A stretch of 64,000 nt of DNA from Chaetoceros tenuissimus (taxonomy: Eukaryota; Bacillariophyta; Thalassiosirophyceae; Chaetocerotales; Chaetocerotaceae). Positions within the stretch are counted from its first letter, which is position 1, and each line of letters opens with the position of its first letter. The notes under the pieces are model-generated. The model was not told the origin of the DNA. It saw only the letters and a program-made list of their open reading frames with translations, and searched no databases. The position numbers and the translations under genes are program-made. The DNA lies in NCBI GenBank assembly GCA_021927905.1, contig BLLK01000022.1, positions 1,860,001 to 1,924,000 on the forward strand, in the 5' to 3' direction. This document shows positions 30,153-39,421 of the stretch, one piece after another.

Positions 30153-30877
30153 TTATAGGGGCGTACAGATCAAAATGTCATTTCTAGAATTCAAGTCCAC
30201 TCTCAATTCTTCATCCAAGTACAATGTATCAAACCATCCTTGGCCAACGGGTGGCAACGTGAATTGAAACTGTCCTAAATCAAGCTTGGCACTTTCAAAC
30301 ACAAAGTTTGTTCGTTGTGGTATATTCTCATCTGCTTCTACTTTCCCTACAACTCCAAAACTTCCACCCTTTTGAAATGGAATCATATTAGTCAGTACTC
30401 CATCAGATGTAATTGTTTGTGAAATATCTGCGGAAATGTTGAAATCAGAAAAGAAGTTGATTTCTTTTTCGGTAGTCCATACTCTATTAGAACAAATATT
30501 AGAGGTTTCAACAGTCAAAGAATAACAATTCGAAATACATGAATTACTTACAATAGCCATTCCTTTCGCAATAGTGGACTTGATGCTGTTTCTTGAAACG
30601 ATTGTAAAGTTTTGAGTTCATCAATGATGCTTTCTACTTCATTCCTCGCTACAGTATCTGCTTTACAAACTTGTAGTAGCTTAGACTTTAGTTCTTGTCG
30701 CTTTGCCTCATTTTGATTTTGAAGTGATGACTGATTGTTTCCGCCAAAGAAAGATGAGATGGAGTCGAAGATACTGCTTGCAGGTTTCGCCGATGCTGAG
30801 AAAGCAAAGGATTCATCAGCAACAAAGCAAAGAAACAAAATACATGCTAGTAAGAGAGGACTATGAGTAGAGAGCAT
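30153..30877 (-). CDS. Plastid lipid-associated protein (PAP/fibrillin family), two exons
   Basis: Exon 1 is 30877-30552 and exon 2 is 30483-30153, with a 68-bp GT-AG intron (donor GTAAGT). They join to 218 residues, the splice reading KEWLL-VWTTEKEINFF. The W-x-L-x-Y/W-TTEKEINFF block is characteristic of the PAP/fibrillin N-terminal strand. A later conserved region, QRTNFVFESAKLDLGQFQFTL, and the terminal LYLDEELRVDLNSRNDILI fit the rest of this lipocalin-like fold. The N-terminus is a signal peptide ending in ESFA-FSAS, the A-F cleavage motif that targets proteins to the diatom plastid. Fibrillins bind lipids in thylakoids and plastoglobules. Confidence 0.85.
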
Positions 30878-31173
30878 CGTATCCAGCCTTGCTTAGTTAT
30901 GGTATTAGATAGTATGATAAAGCAGAAGGAATATTGTACCGCTAGTTACTAGTTATATGAAGAGCGAAGCAATAACGGAGATAGTAGCATGAAGAATCAT
31001 TCTGCCAATGATGTGTGTGTTTCCTTATGACGTCATCCTCCGATCGATCTTTTCGCGCCAAAAAATGACAATTCCAATTTATTTCGAATTTTCTTCTTCT
31101 TTCGTTGATGCAAGGTACAATAGAATGGATCCGATAATGAATTCAAAAAGTGTATCTGATACTTAGATCTAAC
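30878..31173. promoter_or_regulatory. Bidirectional promoter region, fibrillin / ankyrin-like gene
   Basis: A gap of about 300 bp between divergent genes. It contains TGACGTCA at 31028-31035 and, 13 bp further on, the E2F-like box described separately. Both lie within about 150 bp of the ATG at 31174. Confidence 0.5.
31048..31069 (+). promoter_or_regulatory. E2F-like box TTTTCGCGCCAAAAAATGAC
   Basis: A 22-bp block identical to 32844-32865, about 105 bp before the ATG. Its core TTTCGCGCC matches the E2F/DP consensus. The surrounding bases are shared only between these two paralogous promoters in the window. Confidence 0.5.
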
Positions 31174-32718
31174 ATGTCATCGCTTGCTCAGCAAATTCTA
31201 GAGTTAAAATCTCAGCTGCAGTGCATCCAAGAGTATAAGGAGCAGTGGAATGATGACGAATGTCTTCAAGGCATCAAGATGATTATTCTGAACTTCAAGG
31301 AGGAACTAAGAGAAGTATTCGAGAAGAGCTACAATCATATTTCTAGAAAATTTGATAAATCGCGAAAAAGTGCTCAACGACTATCAGAGATTCGTCAATG
31401 GTATCTAGATTTTGATGATTACAACTCTCATGAACTAACTATTGAGACTCTATTGGAAACTCAAACACAATTGGAATCGATTCTAGGACTTGCCATCAGA
31501 CTTGAATATAATGACAAAGAATGTATGGCAAGAAAAATAATTGGTATAGTCCAAGACACCAAGAGGAAGTTAGTGAAAGTGATTGGAGAAAGTCTTCATC
31601 GACTTGGGCACAAGTTGAATTGTTCGATAAATACTGTTGAAAGAATGATCAATATGTTTCCTCTGGCTCTTTTTGAATCGAATAATTGGGGGCTACTTCC
31701 TATTGAAGCATCGTCAGTTGATTGCGAAAGTGTAAAATATGTCCCTGTGTTGGCAAAGGTGGGGCGAAGACATAATGTTGGTGGAGAAGGCAAACGAGGT
31801 GGCTTGCTAGTGAGAGTCAAATATGGGCAAGAGGAAGATGACGGGTATAATGAGGTGAATTTACTACATTTCTTGTCATTCCACACCGAATGCTACAGTG
31901 ATGATGAAACTAAACATGAAATGGACATTGAGTTTATGAATGCCCTGAAAGCTCTGAAGAAGGAAGGACTTTTGGTAAAAGAGGATATTCTTGATCAAGA
32001 TCTTCTATATTTGAGTGCGTGGAAAGAAAGTAAAGCGAGGTTTAAATTCTTCTTGCATTGGTTTCCTGATGCTATTAACAAGTACGTATGCTCTGTTGGT
32101 ATATCTCCCTTTATGCATTCATGCCTCGTACATAAACGCAGTATGATTAGCATTAAAGCTATTCTCGAAACAACTTTTGAATATTATCCTGATCAGGCAG
32201 GTTTTCTGTTTCAAAAGGATTACAAAGGGCAAACAGCATTTGAGAAAGGTCTTGAAATATATGGAGAAGAATGTATGTTGAATGCAATTCATGATATCAT
32301 CTCGCCAAATATGGACTTTCCTATCTTACATCATGCGGTTGTCGCTGCGCCAAAGTTTACATCTATCTTTGCAAATTGGTTTCCTTGGGCTTACCACGTA
32401 CGCGATTATAATGGCCGATCACTGATCCAGGTTATCTTGACAGCTGGAGGAAAATGTGTCAATGAAAACAGTATCATTTGTGCATCCATGAATGATGAGC
32501 AGATTCTTGAAAAGGACCCAGTCACTACCTTATATCCTTTCGCAACGATAGCAAGCGGGAAGGATGGTGATTTGCAAAAGTCCTTTTACTTGCTTCGACG
32601 TCAGCCAGGAGTAGTGAACGGCATGATTCCAACGAAGAGAAGAAATGAGAAGAGCCGGAACAAGAAGCGCAAGAGATTGGCAAAAGAGGATAGGGTTGGA
32701 TATAAGAACATTACCTAA
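31174..32718 (+). CDS. Ankyrin-like repeat protein, family copy 2
   Basis: 514 residues from ATG 31174; an in-frame GTG at 31150 is less likely. The N-terminal third is helical and coiled-coil-like (SLAQQILELKSQLQCIQEY, QTQLESIL, KIIGIVQDTKRKL). The middle carries ERMINMFP, the HNVGGE-KRGGLL block and the FLFQKD-KGQTAFEKGLE repeat. The ankyrin-like end has PILHHAVVAAPK and RDYNGRSLIQVILTAGGK, then TTLYPFA and FYLLRRQPGVVNG, and a Lys/Arg tail that could be a nuclear signal. It is followed 230 bp later by a close paralogue in the same direction. The family is recurrent in diatoms as far as I know, but no function is established. Confidence 0.8.
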   Translation: MSSLAQQILELKSQLQCIQEYKEQWNDDECLQGIKMIILNFKEELREVFEKSYNHISRKFDKSRKSAQRLSEIRQWYLDFDDYNSHELTIETLLETQTQLESILGLAIRLEYNDKECMARKIIGIVQDTKRKLVKVIGESLHRLGHKLNCSINTVERMINMFPLALFESNNWGLLPIEASSVDCESVKYVPVLAKVGRRHNVGGEGKRGGLLVRVKYGQEEDDGYNEVNLLHFLSFHTECYSDDETKHEMDIEFMNALKALKKEGLLVKEDILDQDLLYLSAWKESKARFKFFLHWFPDAINKYVCSVGISPFMHSCLVHKRSMISIKAILETTFEYYPDQAGFLFQKDYKGQTAFEKGLEIYGEECMLNAIHDIISPNMDFPILHHAVVAAPKFTSIFANWFPWAYHVRDYNGRSLIQVILTAGGKCVNENSIICASMNDEQILEKDPVTTLYPFATIASGKDGDLQKSFYLLRRQPGVVNGMIPTKRRNEKSRNKKRKRLAKEDRVGYKNIT

Positions 32719-32843
32719 CTGTATTATAAATTACATCTGAAAAGTTTATCTAGTTGCTATGGAACATGCAAATAGTAGACGCTACTCTAGGGTGTAATAT
32801 GCCTCAATAATATAGTGGTGTCTTTTTTCAAAAATGACTTTCC

Positions 32844-32865
32844 TCTTTTCGCGCCAAAAAATGAC
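32844..32865 (+). promoter_or_regulatory. E2F-like box, second copy
   Basis: Identical 22-bp block to 31048-31069, about 85 bp before the ATG at 32949. Its conservation between tandem paralogues may reflect shared regulation or simply duplication of the promoter; the flanking bases have diverged. Confidence 0.5.
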
Positions 32866-32948
32866 TTCTATTCGATTCGATTCTTGATTTGAAAAAAGGT
32901 AAAGAAAAGCACAGTGTATTTCAATTGACCTCAGAAAAAAGCTATACC

Positions 32949-34430
32949 ATGCCTTCTTTCACCTTGGAACTCTCGGAACTTGAATTACAACTCCAATGTA
33001 TCTATGACAGTATTGGACATTGGAGTGGCGAGAAAGGCTCTCTAACAAACATATTGATGATTGTTCAAAAGAGAATGAAACGATTGGCGGAAATCGCAGG
33101 AAAACGAATTCTTGAGCTTGATAGGAGTCAGCGAAGCAATCGAACTGTTCAAACGCTAGAAGAAATTTGTCGAGACGCGCTTGCTACTAGAACTGCTGGA
33201 TATGAAGACGACCATGATCTTGGAATCCTAAACGACATGCGATCACAGCTTGAACGTATTCGAAGCACGAAAAACATCTTTAGTAACAAGGATCGTAAAA
33301 ACGTTGTAGGCATAGTCCAGGATACGAAAGAGCGACTAGTTGCCTTAGTTGGGAGCACTCTCCATGTCATTTCTTTCTTTCAACCCAAGGTAACTGTTTT
33401 GGAAAGAATGATCAGAGCATTTCCAAAATCTCTGTCTACCCCACATAGAGAGACGAATCTTCTTCCTATTCAAACAGCTGCAATCTATAGTGAGGGTGCG
33501 AAGTATATTCCAGTACTAGCAAAGGTAGGACAAATTCATAATGTCGGCGGAGAAAATCAAAGAGGAGGTTTGCTCACAAGTTATCCGGATAATTGGGATT
33601 TTAAATTTGGGATTAGAAGGACATTGGAAGTTCTTTTATTTCATGCTGACGAAGAAGAAGATAAAGAGACGGAAGACATGAGATATGTGAGTGCCTTGAA
33701 AACATTGCAAGAAGAGAACCTTTTATTGAAAGAGGATGTACATAGATACGATCTACTTTACGCCAGTGGTTGGGAGCAAAGCAAGCTTCGATTCAAATTT
33801 ATCTTACAGTTGGATCCAGATGCACTCAATAAATTTTCTTTGTATATGCCTGGACATTTTATGCATGGTGCTATGAGTCGTGGAGCAGCTACAATGAGGG
33901 CTATTTTCGAATCAACTTTTGAATGTTACCCTGATCAGGCAGGTTTTCTGTTTCAAAAAGATCTCATAGGTCGAACAGTATTCCAGGAAGCTCTTGAAAA
34001 ACATGGAGAATACAATACCATGTCTGTGATACGCGATATCATCTCGCCGCATATGGATTTTCCTATTCTTCATCATGCACTCATTGCTGCACCAAAGTTT
34101 ACATCTATCTTCGCTAATTGGTTTCCAGAAGCATATTCCTTGCGTGATTCTTATGGGCGCTCATTGATCCAAGCTATCTTGGCAGCTGGAGGGAAGTGTG
34201 TGATTGAAAACAGTATCATTTTTGCATCCATAAGTCACGATCAAATTCAAGAAAGGGATCCAGTCACTACGTTATATCCTTTCGCAGCAGTAGCAAGCGG
34301 GGAGGATGGTGATTTGCAAAAGTCCTTTTACTTGCTTCGACGTCAGCCAGGAGTAGTGAACGGCATGATTCCAAAGAACAATACATCAAAAAAGAGAGGT
34401 AAGAAGCGCAAGAAGGGAAAAGCTGAATGA
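32949..34430 (+). CDS. Ankyrin-like repeat protein, family copy 3
   Basis: 493 residues from ATG 32949; an upstream in-frame TTG at 32889 lies in the leader. Same order of blocks as the preceding gene: coiled-coil-like N-terminus, NVVGIVQDTKERL, ERMIRAFPKSL, HNVGGENQRGGLL, FLFQKDLIGRTVFQEALE, PILHHALIAAPKFTSIFANWFP, RDSYGRSLIQAILAAGGK, TTLYPFAAVASGEDGDLQKS and FYLLRRQPGVVNGMIPK, with a basic KKRGKKRKKG tail. The C-terminal halves of copies 2 and 3 are more alike than their N-termini, including long runs of near-identical DNA around 32520-32630 and 34260-34370. This suggests gene conversion of the 3' part. Confidence 0.8.
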   Translation: MPSFTLELSELELQLQCIYDSIGHWSGEKGSLTNILMIVQKRMKRLAEIAGKRILELDRSQRSNRTVQTLEEICRDALATRTAGYEDDHDLGILNDMRSQLERIRSTKNIFSNKDRKNVVGIVQDTKERLVALVGSTLHVISFFQPKVTVLERMIRAFPKSLSTPHRETNLLPIQTAAIYSEGAKYIPVLAKVGQIHNVGGENQRGGLLTSYPDNWDFKFGIRRTLEVLLFHADEEEDKETEDMRYVSALKTLQEENLLLKEDVHRYDLLYASGWEQSKLRFKFILQLDPDALNKFSLYMPGHFMHGAMSRGAATMRAIFESTFECYPDQAGFLFQKDLIGRTVFQEALEKHGEYNTMSVIRDIISPHMDFPILHHALIAAPKFTSIFANWFPEAYSLRDSYGRSLIQAILAAGGKCVIENSIIFASISHDQIQERDPVTTLYPFAAVASGEDGDLQKSFYLLRRQPGVVNGMIPKNNTSKKRGKKRKKGKAE

Positions 34431-35224
34431 AAGGTAAAGGAAGGCATGTCGGAATTTGAACTTATGAATAGTCTCTGGACAATGATGGAAACCGTAAAAG
34501 GTACTACATGATGTACGTAAGGATCAACCGAAGTAAAATCGTTTGATATAAATTAGAACTTTACCATCTCTCTTCCTTCTTCATTTCAAGAATATATTTT
34601 TTTATGACCATATTGTAATATTTTCCTGCCATCATAATTCATATATTTTGAAAAAGGTTTGGGAGAGATGAAAAATATAATATTCTATTTGTGTTTGACT
34701 AAGTGAAAGTTTCACTTCTTTTTCTTTACACAAAGCTTCATTCAAAATAAATTGACTTTGTGTTTTATCATCTTTTTTCGAATCTGTCTCGAATAACCGT
34801 CAAAAACCGTAAAGCGGAGAATATCCTTGATACTGAAGAAGAAGCATCTTCTTGTTCAGTCACAGAATTGTCAAATCACCTAATTGGCCTGAAAGATCTC
34901 CACGGGACTCTGGACATTTCCAGATCAATCAACTGGTTGTATGTGTTGTGTTGCGTTGAATGAAAGATGAAGGGTATCACTGGAAAGAGAGAATAGGAAG
35001 GAATCCAGCTCTCGACTTGAATATGAATGATGCATTTGTAAAAAATAATCATATTGATCTCATCCATCTTAATCTAAGCGAAAGTAAGCTAATGCAAGAC
35101 GTATTGTTTTCTTTTTCCTGAAGTTTTAATCATTAAATATACAATAGATCGTATTCCATGAAATCTTTGGTCCATATGTAACGATCAAGATGAGAATAGC
35201 ATGTACTTATGAAGATATGAAGTT
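34431..35224. other. 794-bp intergenic region with one perfect inverted repeat
   Basis: AT-rich. The only structure seen is AAGTGAAAGTTTCACTT (34701-34717), two 8-bp perfect arms around one base. Short frames here do not look coding. Confidence 0.35.
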
Positions 35225-35872
35225 TCAAGCCTTTGCAACTGGCTTCTGCACTGTGATATTCACCGCAGAGTCTACAACTGGAGGCTCGGAAGCTACTACT
35301 TCTCTTTTGCATGGCTCACATTTATCATCGAAATCTTGTACCAATCGTTTATCTTTGCTAAATTTTTCAAACCATGAAGAAGCTCCTCCTTGTAGTACCT
35401 TGACGCAGATACCATTGGATTCTCCCATTTCGAGTACACCTTGATGGAATCTCTGAGCGCAGTGCAAGCTCTTCCTCTCAGAGTCTCGGCAGTAGAATAC
35501 TACGAAACATTTATGATTGGAAATTCCCGTGTTTCGTTGACGCCTCTGTTCTGTAGCTTCCCGAATGAGACATGTGATTTGCTCATTACCAAAGTCTCGT
35601 TCAGGGCAGAAGAGCGCTCCTCTGATCTGGCCTCCTTGAACTTCATCATCTCTTGTATCGATGACAATGGTAGGAAGGTAGTTCTCTAACAATCGTGTAG
35701 CAAGCTCTTGAATTGGTAAAAGTCCAATCTCAGACTCACGATAATGATGTTTGTGATGCAAGTGGTGGTTATGGTGATATGTAGGCTTATGGCAGGTCTT
35801 GCCGGACTTGATCAAATGATCTTTCATTGTCTTTCGTTTTATTTGTTGCTGATTTGCAAGCAAAGTTGTCAT
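35225..35872 (-). CDS. Rhodanese-like / Cdc25-like domain protein
   Basis: 215 residues. After a histidine-rich stretch near residues 33-43 comes a single rhodanese-type domain: VIDTRDDE (strand 1 with the usual D-x-R), IRGALFCPERDF, then the active-site loop YCRDSERKS, and a final VLQGGASSWFE motif equivalent to the L-x-GG-x-x-W of rhodaneses and arsenate-reductase/Cdc25 folds. The loop is C-x4-R, the six-residue size of sulfurtransferases rather than the longer loop of Cdc25 phosphatases. A thiosulfate or persulfide role is therefore likelier (inference). The start is uncertain; MKDHLIKS, 15 codons downstream, is an alternative. Confidence 0.7.
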   Translation of the reverse strand: MTTLLANQQQIKRKTMKDHLIKSGKTCHKPTYHHNHHLHHKHHYRESEIGLLPIQELATRLLENYLPTIVIDTRDDEVQGGQIRGALFCPERDFGNEQITCLIREATEQRRQRNTGISNHKCFVVFYCRDSERKSLHCAQRFHQGVLEMGESNGICVKVLQGGASSWFEKFSKDKRLVQDFDDKCEPCKREVVASEPPVVDSAVNITVQKPVAKA

Positions 35873-36159
35873 ACTTATTGTTTTGTAAAATGAATCTGTT
35901 GAAGTTCTATGTACATACCCTCGTTCGCACGAGAGTGTTGATGTTCTCCACTCTCACTTCCTCTCGAACATCTGGCAAGACTTTCTTGAAATTCCTTTTT
36001 ACTATTGCCCTCGATGACATCTGAAGTCGTACTGATGCTTATTTTAGGCCTTTTTCGATGCACCTGAAATCAAAAGATGAAGGCAAAATCTATAAAAATC
36101 GGTGTGTTTGTGGTATGGGAAGGAAGGAAACTATTCACGCTTCTCATTCATAATCCAAG

Positions 36160-37404
36160 ATGCAGATCTTTCCCATAATATATATTGCAATGATTTTAAA
36201 CTTACCAAAGGCAAAGAAAAACATGAAGTGGTACTTCACCGCTACTATGAATCAACTCAAGATTCCCGAGGCAAACATTCACTTTTCAGACGGTAAAAAT
36301 GGTTCGGATTTATCCATCAGTAGAAATTGGATGGAGCACATTGAAAATCAGAGTAAGATGCCAGGTGCATATGATGTACTGAGATGTGATCTTGTGAAAA
36401 CTAGAGATTCTGCTACTCCATCCTTCAAGGTCTGGGGACAAGATTATCATTTCAATCGTCTCGAAAGATCCTACAAGGAATTGGTCAAACATCACCTTTT
36501 GGATCCAATAGATGACGATGAAGACGCCAATCATGTAGCTGTCAAATTAAATGAGGTGAAAGTTGCACATGAACAAAGTGATGCAATTCTCAATTCTTTA
36601 CTCAAGAAAATGATGGATCATGAAGAAAGCCAAATCAAAGAGGAAGCTATTGGACACGATGTTATATGTGAAATTATTCGTGTTACGATCCTATGGACTC
36701 CTCAATTATCTAATCCTCAAGATTCTTCTCCTCAAAAGAGCAAGATAGTAGTGAGAGGCCATGCTTCGACCAGTGGACAAGTAATGGTTCCTACCGCTAT
36801 TCCTAAAATGATTACTGCAACGTTGGCATTACCAAATAATGTAGGATCACAAAGTAGTAGTGCAATCGAAGAGCTACCAGATCGACACGTATGCCCACAT
36901 GCCAAGATTTCTTCGTGGTCTAAGCAACGTAGATCCTTGGAGTCAAAGGAATCATTCAAACCAGAAGGGGTTGAAGAAGTCCTTCTCTTGGATGAAATCG
37001 ATGACAAAGAAAGAACAAAGTATGAAGTCCTTGAAGGATTGACATCCAACTTTTTTGCAATCTATAAAGATGGTACAATCCGTACTCCTGCTGATGGTGT
37101 CCTTTTGGGATATGTTCGACATTTGATCCTTGAAAGTGCAGAAGCGTGTGGATTAAAGGTAGACGAAAGACCTATTGATTTAGAAGACGGTGAGAAGGGA
37201 TTATGGGAAGAGACCTTCATTACTTCATCATCGCGCCTGATATATCCTATTGAAAAGATTTTGATACCAGACTATGAAAATACAGGTGAATCTACAGTTG
37301 GATTGGAATGGAATACATTCTGGGAATTAAAGAAGGCTGAAACAAAAGATTATAAGTGGTATCAGCTTCTATCTGAAATTCTAAAGAGCGCTGGATATGA
37401 ATAA
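36160..37404 (+). CDS. Class-IV aminotransferase-like protein, copy A
   Basis: 414 residues if the ATG at 36160 is used. Alignment with copy B starts at MKWYFTA (ATG 36223), so the first 21 codons may be non-coding or belong to an unplaced exon. The C-terminal half fits the fold-type IV PLP enzymes (aminodeoxychorismate lyase / branched-chain aminotransferase). It has a lysine in HAKISSW-x3-RR, LEGLTSNFFAIYKDGTIRTP with the PLP-contacting glutamate, and LWEETFITSSSRLIYPIEKI. The N-terminal half, with the GQDYHFNRLERSYKEL block, is shared with copy B at 38074. No targeting peptide is visible in this copy. The substrate is unknown. Confidence 0.75.
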   Translation: MQIFPIIYIAMILNLPKAKKNMKWYFTATMNQLKIPEANIHFSDGKNGSDLSISRNWMEHIENQSKMPGAYDVLRCDLVKTRDSATPSFKVWGQDYHFNRLERSYKELVKHHLLDPIDDDEDANHVAVKLNEVKVAHEQSDAILNSLLKKMMDHEESQIKEEAIGHDVICEIIRVTILWTPQLSNPQDSSPQKSKIVVRGHASTSGQVMVPTAIPKMITATLALPNNVGSQSSSAIEELPDRHVCPHAKISSWSKQRRSLESKESFKPEGVEEVLLLDEIDDKERTKYEVLEGLTSNFFAIYKDGTIRTPADGVLLGYVRHLILESAEACGLKVDERPIDLEDGEKGLWEETFITSSSRLIYPIEKILIPDYENTGESTVGLEWNTFWELKKAETKDYKWYQLLSEILKSAGYE

Positions 37405-37469
37405 GTAGGTCAACAAGATCTGTACTATTTTAAGTAAAAATATCGACATTACCGATTAATCTAAATATT

Positions 37470-37772
37470 CTATGCTGGAATGTGAAAAGTATTGATTGAA
37501 TTTACAGGGTCCAGCTTGATTTCTACAATAGAACCTCCTTGCTTTTTTACTATGTTTGCATCGATACCACTTGAGGTGCTTTCTGTTATGATGGAACCAT
37601 TGAATCTATGTGCCTCGTCTAATATTTGTTGCACTCGGTCAGGCTCTACAATAAAACTTTCCTCTCCATTTCCTTCCGTTATTTTCAGTGTAAAGTCCAC
37701 TAGTTCCAATTCTATCTTGGTGACACGATTCGGATTGCTTTCATCACCGGTGAACTCGTATTTTGTGGGCAT
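37470..37772 (-). CDS. Small unknown protein between the aminotransferase copies
   Basis: 100 residues, ATG at 37772. The sequence is well balanced, with alternating strand-like segments (TKIELELVDFTLKI, SIVEIKLDPVNSI) and no membrane span or signal peptide. I do not recognise a family. It lies on the opposite strand between two paralogues, its 5' end facing copy B, so the 300-bp gap 37773-38073 is a divergent promoter region. The composition looks coding, but a spurious frame cannot be excluded. Confidence 0.5.
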   Translation of the reverse strand: MPTKYEFTGDESNPNRVTKIELELVDFTLKITEGNGEESFIVEPDRVQQILDEAHRFNGSIITESTSSGIDANIVKKQGGSIVEIKLDPVNSINTFHIPA

Positions 37773-38073
37773 GCTTTAATCGTCTTCTCCCTATTTTGCC
37801 ACAGTTCTTTTCTTTGCGCTTTCTATTCCTATTGAGTCGGATAGTATGCTTCTTAGAGACGCACTAGTGTACTTAGGGTCGTTGTAATGTACCTAATAAT
37901 ATATAGGTAGGCTTCGATGGTTTGGAAAAAAAGAACGGAACGGAACGGAGATGTATATGTACCTTCTCGTCTGTACGTCGTATGTATTTGAACAACATCA
38001 ATATCCTCTCATTCGTTATTTATATTAGATATTACATTTTGCAATATTAAATACAATTTAATTTCATGATAAG
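37773..38073. promoter_or_regulatory. Divergent promoter region
   Basis: About 300 bp between divergent starts; it contains GGAACGGAACGGA and an AT-rich stretch before the ATG. No specific motif is claimed. Confidence 0.3.
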
Positions 38074-39363
38074 ATGATGAATCTTATAAGCTACGTATTA
38101 TTGCTATGCTCTTTACAGTTTGTGCAGAGTTTCATTGCTTTGTCTCCCTCGAAGACTGCCGTCCAGTCTCTTGAGAGCGTTGTTCAACAAAAACGTTTGT
38201 CAAGTGCTTTGAAAAGTCAACCAAAAGATTCCACTTCAACTGCGAAACCTAGAGAATCATGGAGTTGTACCATAGACATCCAACAGAAAGACAAGATCAA
38301 AGACTATTTGTTGAAGAAATTGGCAAATGGTCAACACTATGAAAAAGACGGGATGAAATACAGTCTCAACTCTCCGCGAGAATGGATGGAATCCATCGAA
38401 GCTGAAACTGGCGAGGGAGGCGCTTATACAGTTTTAAGAGCTGATGTTCAGAATCAAAACAATCAAAAGACTCGTATTTATAATCAAGATTTTCATCTTG
38501 AACGACTGGAAAGATCCTATCGTAAATTATTGGTTTCTCAACATATACAAGATGATTTAAATGATGATCATATACAAACTGCAATTCAAGATAGTAAAAA
38601 CATGATTCAAGCTTTGATGCAAAAGGCAGTGGAAGATTTGAAATTTGAACATTCACATGGAGTAGGTCATGTAATTGTTTTAATGATTACAATACTTTGG
38701 AGCAAAGATGAAGGGAATGCAATCAAAGTACAAAGCCATGCATTTTCTACAAACACACCTTCATTACCTCATGAATATAATCCAAAACCAATCACAGCAT
38801 TCATTGCTATTCCTGGGAATGATGAAGAGGTTTTACCGTCTCGTCATGATAACTACCCTGAAGCAAAGTTATCTTCGTGGTGCCGAGTCCGTCGACCATT
38901 AGAATTGAAATTCAAAACTGAAAATATTGGAGAAGTACTACTAACAAGAATAGATTCCAGTGGAGATGTAGAACTATTGGAAGGTCTCACTTCAAATCTT
39001 TTTGTTGTGTATAAAGATGGAAGCATAAGAACTTGTTCAACATTAGATGCACTTGATGGGTGTGCTCGCAATTTTGTGATTTCTGCAGCCAAGGAAATCG
39101 GCTTGAAAATCTCTCATGAGCCCATAACCATAAATGACGCAAAGAATGGTTTGTGGGGAGAAGTGTTTGTTACTTCTGCGATTAGGCTTGTTATTCCAGT
39201 TGGTAGCATCATGATTCCTGTATACGACGATGACGGTAACATCTCAATGGAAAATCTCTGGATGGAAGAACCACTTGAAACTCTCGACTGGAAGTCATCT
39301 GGAAGGAGGTGGCAGACAATATATTACAGAATTAAGAATCAAATAAACATGCAAATTAAATAA
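38074..39363 (+). CDS. Class-IV aminotransferase-like protein, copy B, plastid-type presequence
   Basis: 429 residues. Same domains as copy A: NQDFHLERLERSYRKLL, PEAKLSSW-x3-RR with the candidate PLP lysine, LLEGLTSNLFVVYKDGSIRT, LWGEVFVTSAIRLVIPVGSI. It differs by an N-terminal signal peptide (LISYVLLLCSLQFVQSFIAL), with a QSF-type cleavage site followed by a Ser/Thr/Lys-rich stretch, which fits a diatom plastid bipartite presequence. So one paralogue may act in the plastid and the other in the cytosol (inference). Expected chemistry is transamination or lyase action with PLP; the substrate is unknown. Confidence 0.75.
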   Translation: MMNLISYVLLLCSLQFVQSFIALSPSKTAVQSLESVVQQKRLSSALKSQPKDSTSTAKPRESWSCTIDIQQKDKIKDYLLKKLANGQHYEKDGMKYSLNSPREWMESIEAETGEGGAYTVLRADVQNQNNQKTRIYNQDFHLERLERSYRKLLVSQHIQDDLNDDHIQTAIQDSKNMIQALMQKAVEDLKFEHSHGVGHVIVLMITILWSKDEGNAIKVQSHAFSTNTPSLPHEYNPKPITAFIAIPGNDEEVLPSRHDNYPEAKLSSWCRVRRPLELKFKTENIGEVLLTRIDSSGDVELLEGLTSNLFVVYKDGSIRTCSTLDALDGCARNFVISAAKEIGLKISHEPITINDAKNGLWGEVFVTSAIRLVIPVGSIMIPVYDDDGNISMENLWMEEPLETLDWKSSGRRWQTIYYRIKNQINMQIK

Positions 39364-39421
39364 ATGAGAAGACACTTGTATAATTACTAATGTACAGGTT
39401 TTCTTTCTTTAGATTAGGTAT

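Noticed and set aside
35875-36063. Possible upstream exon for the rhodanese-like gene
   Set aside because: Joining it in frame would need an intron of only about 23 bp, and no better splice pair was found.
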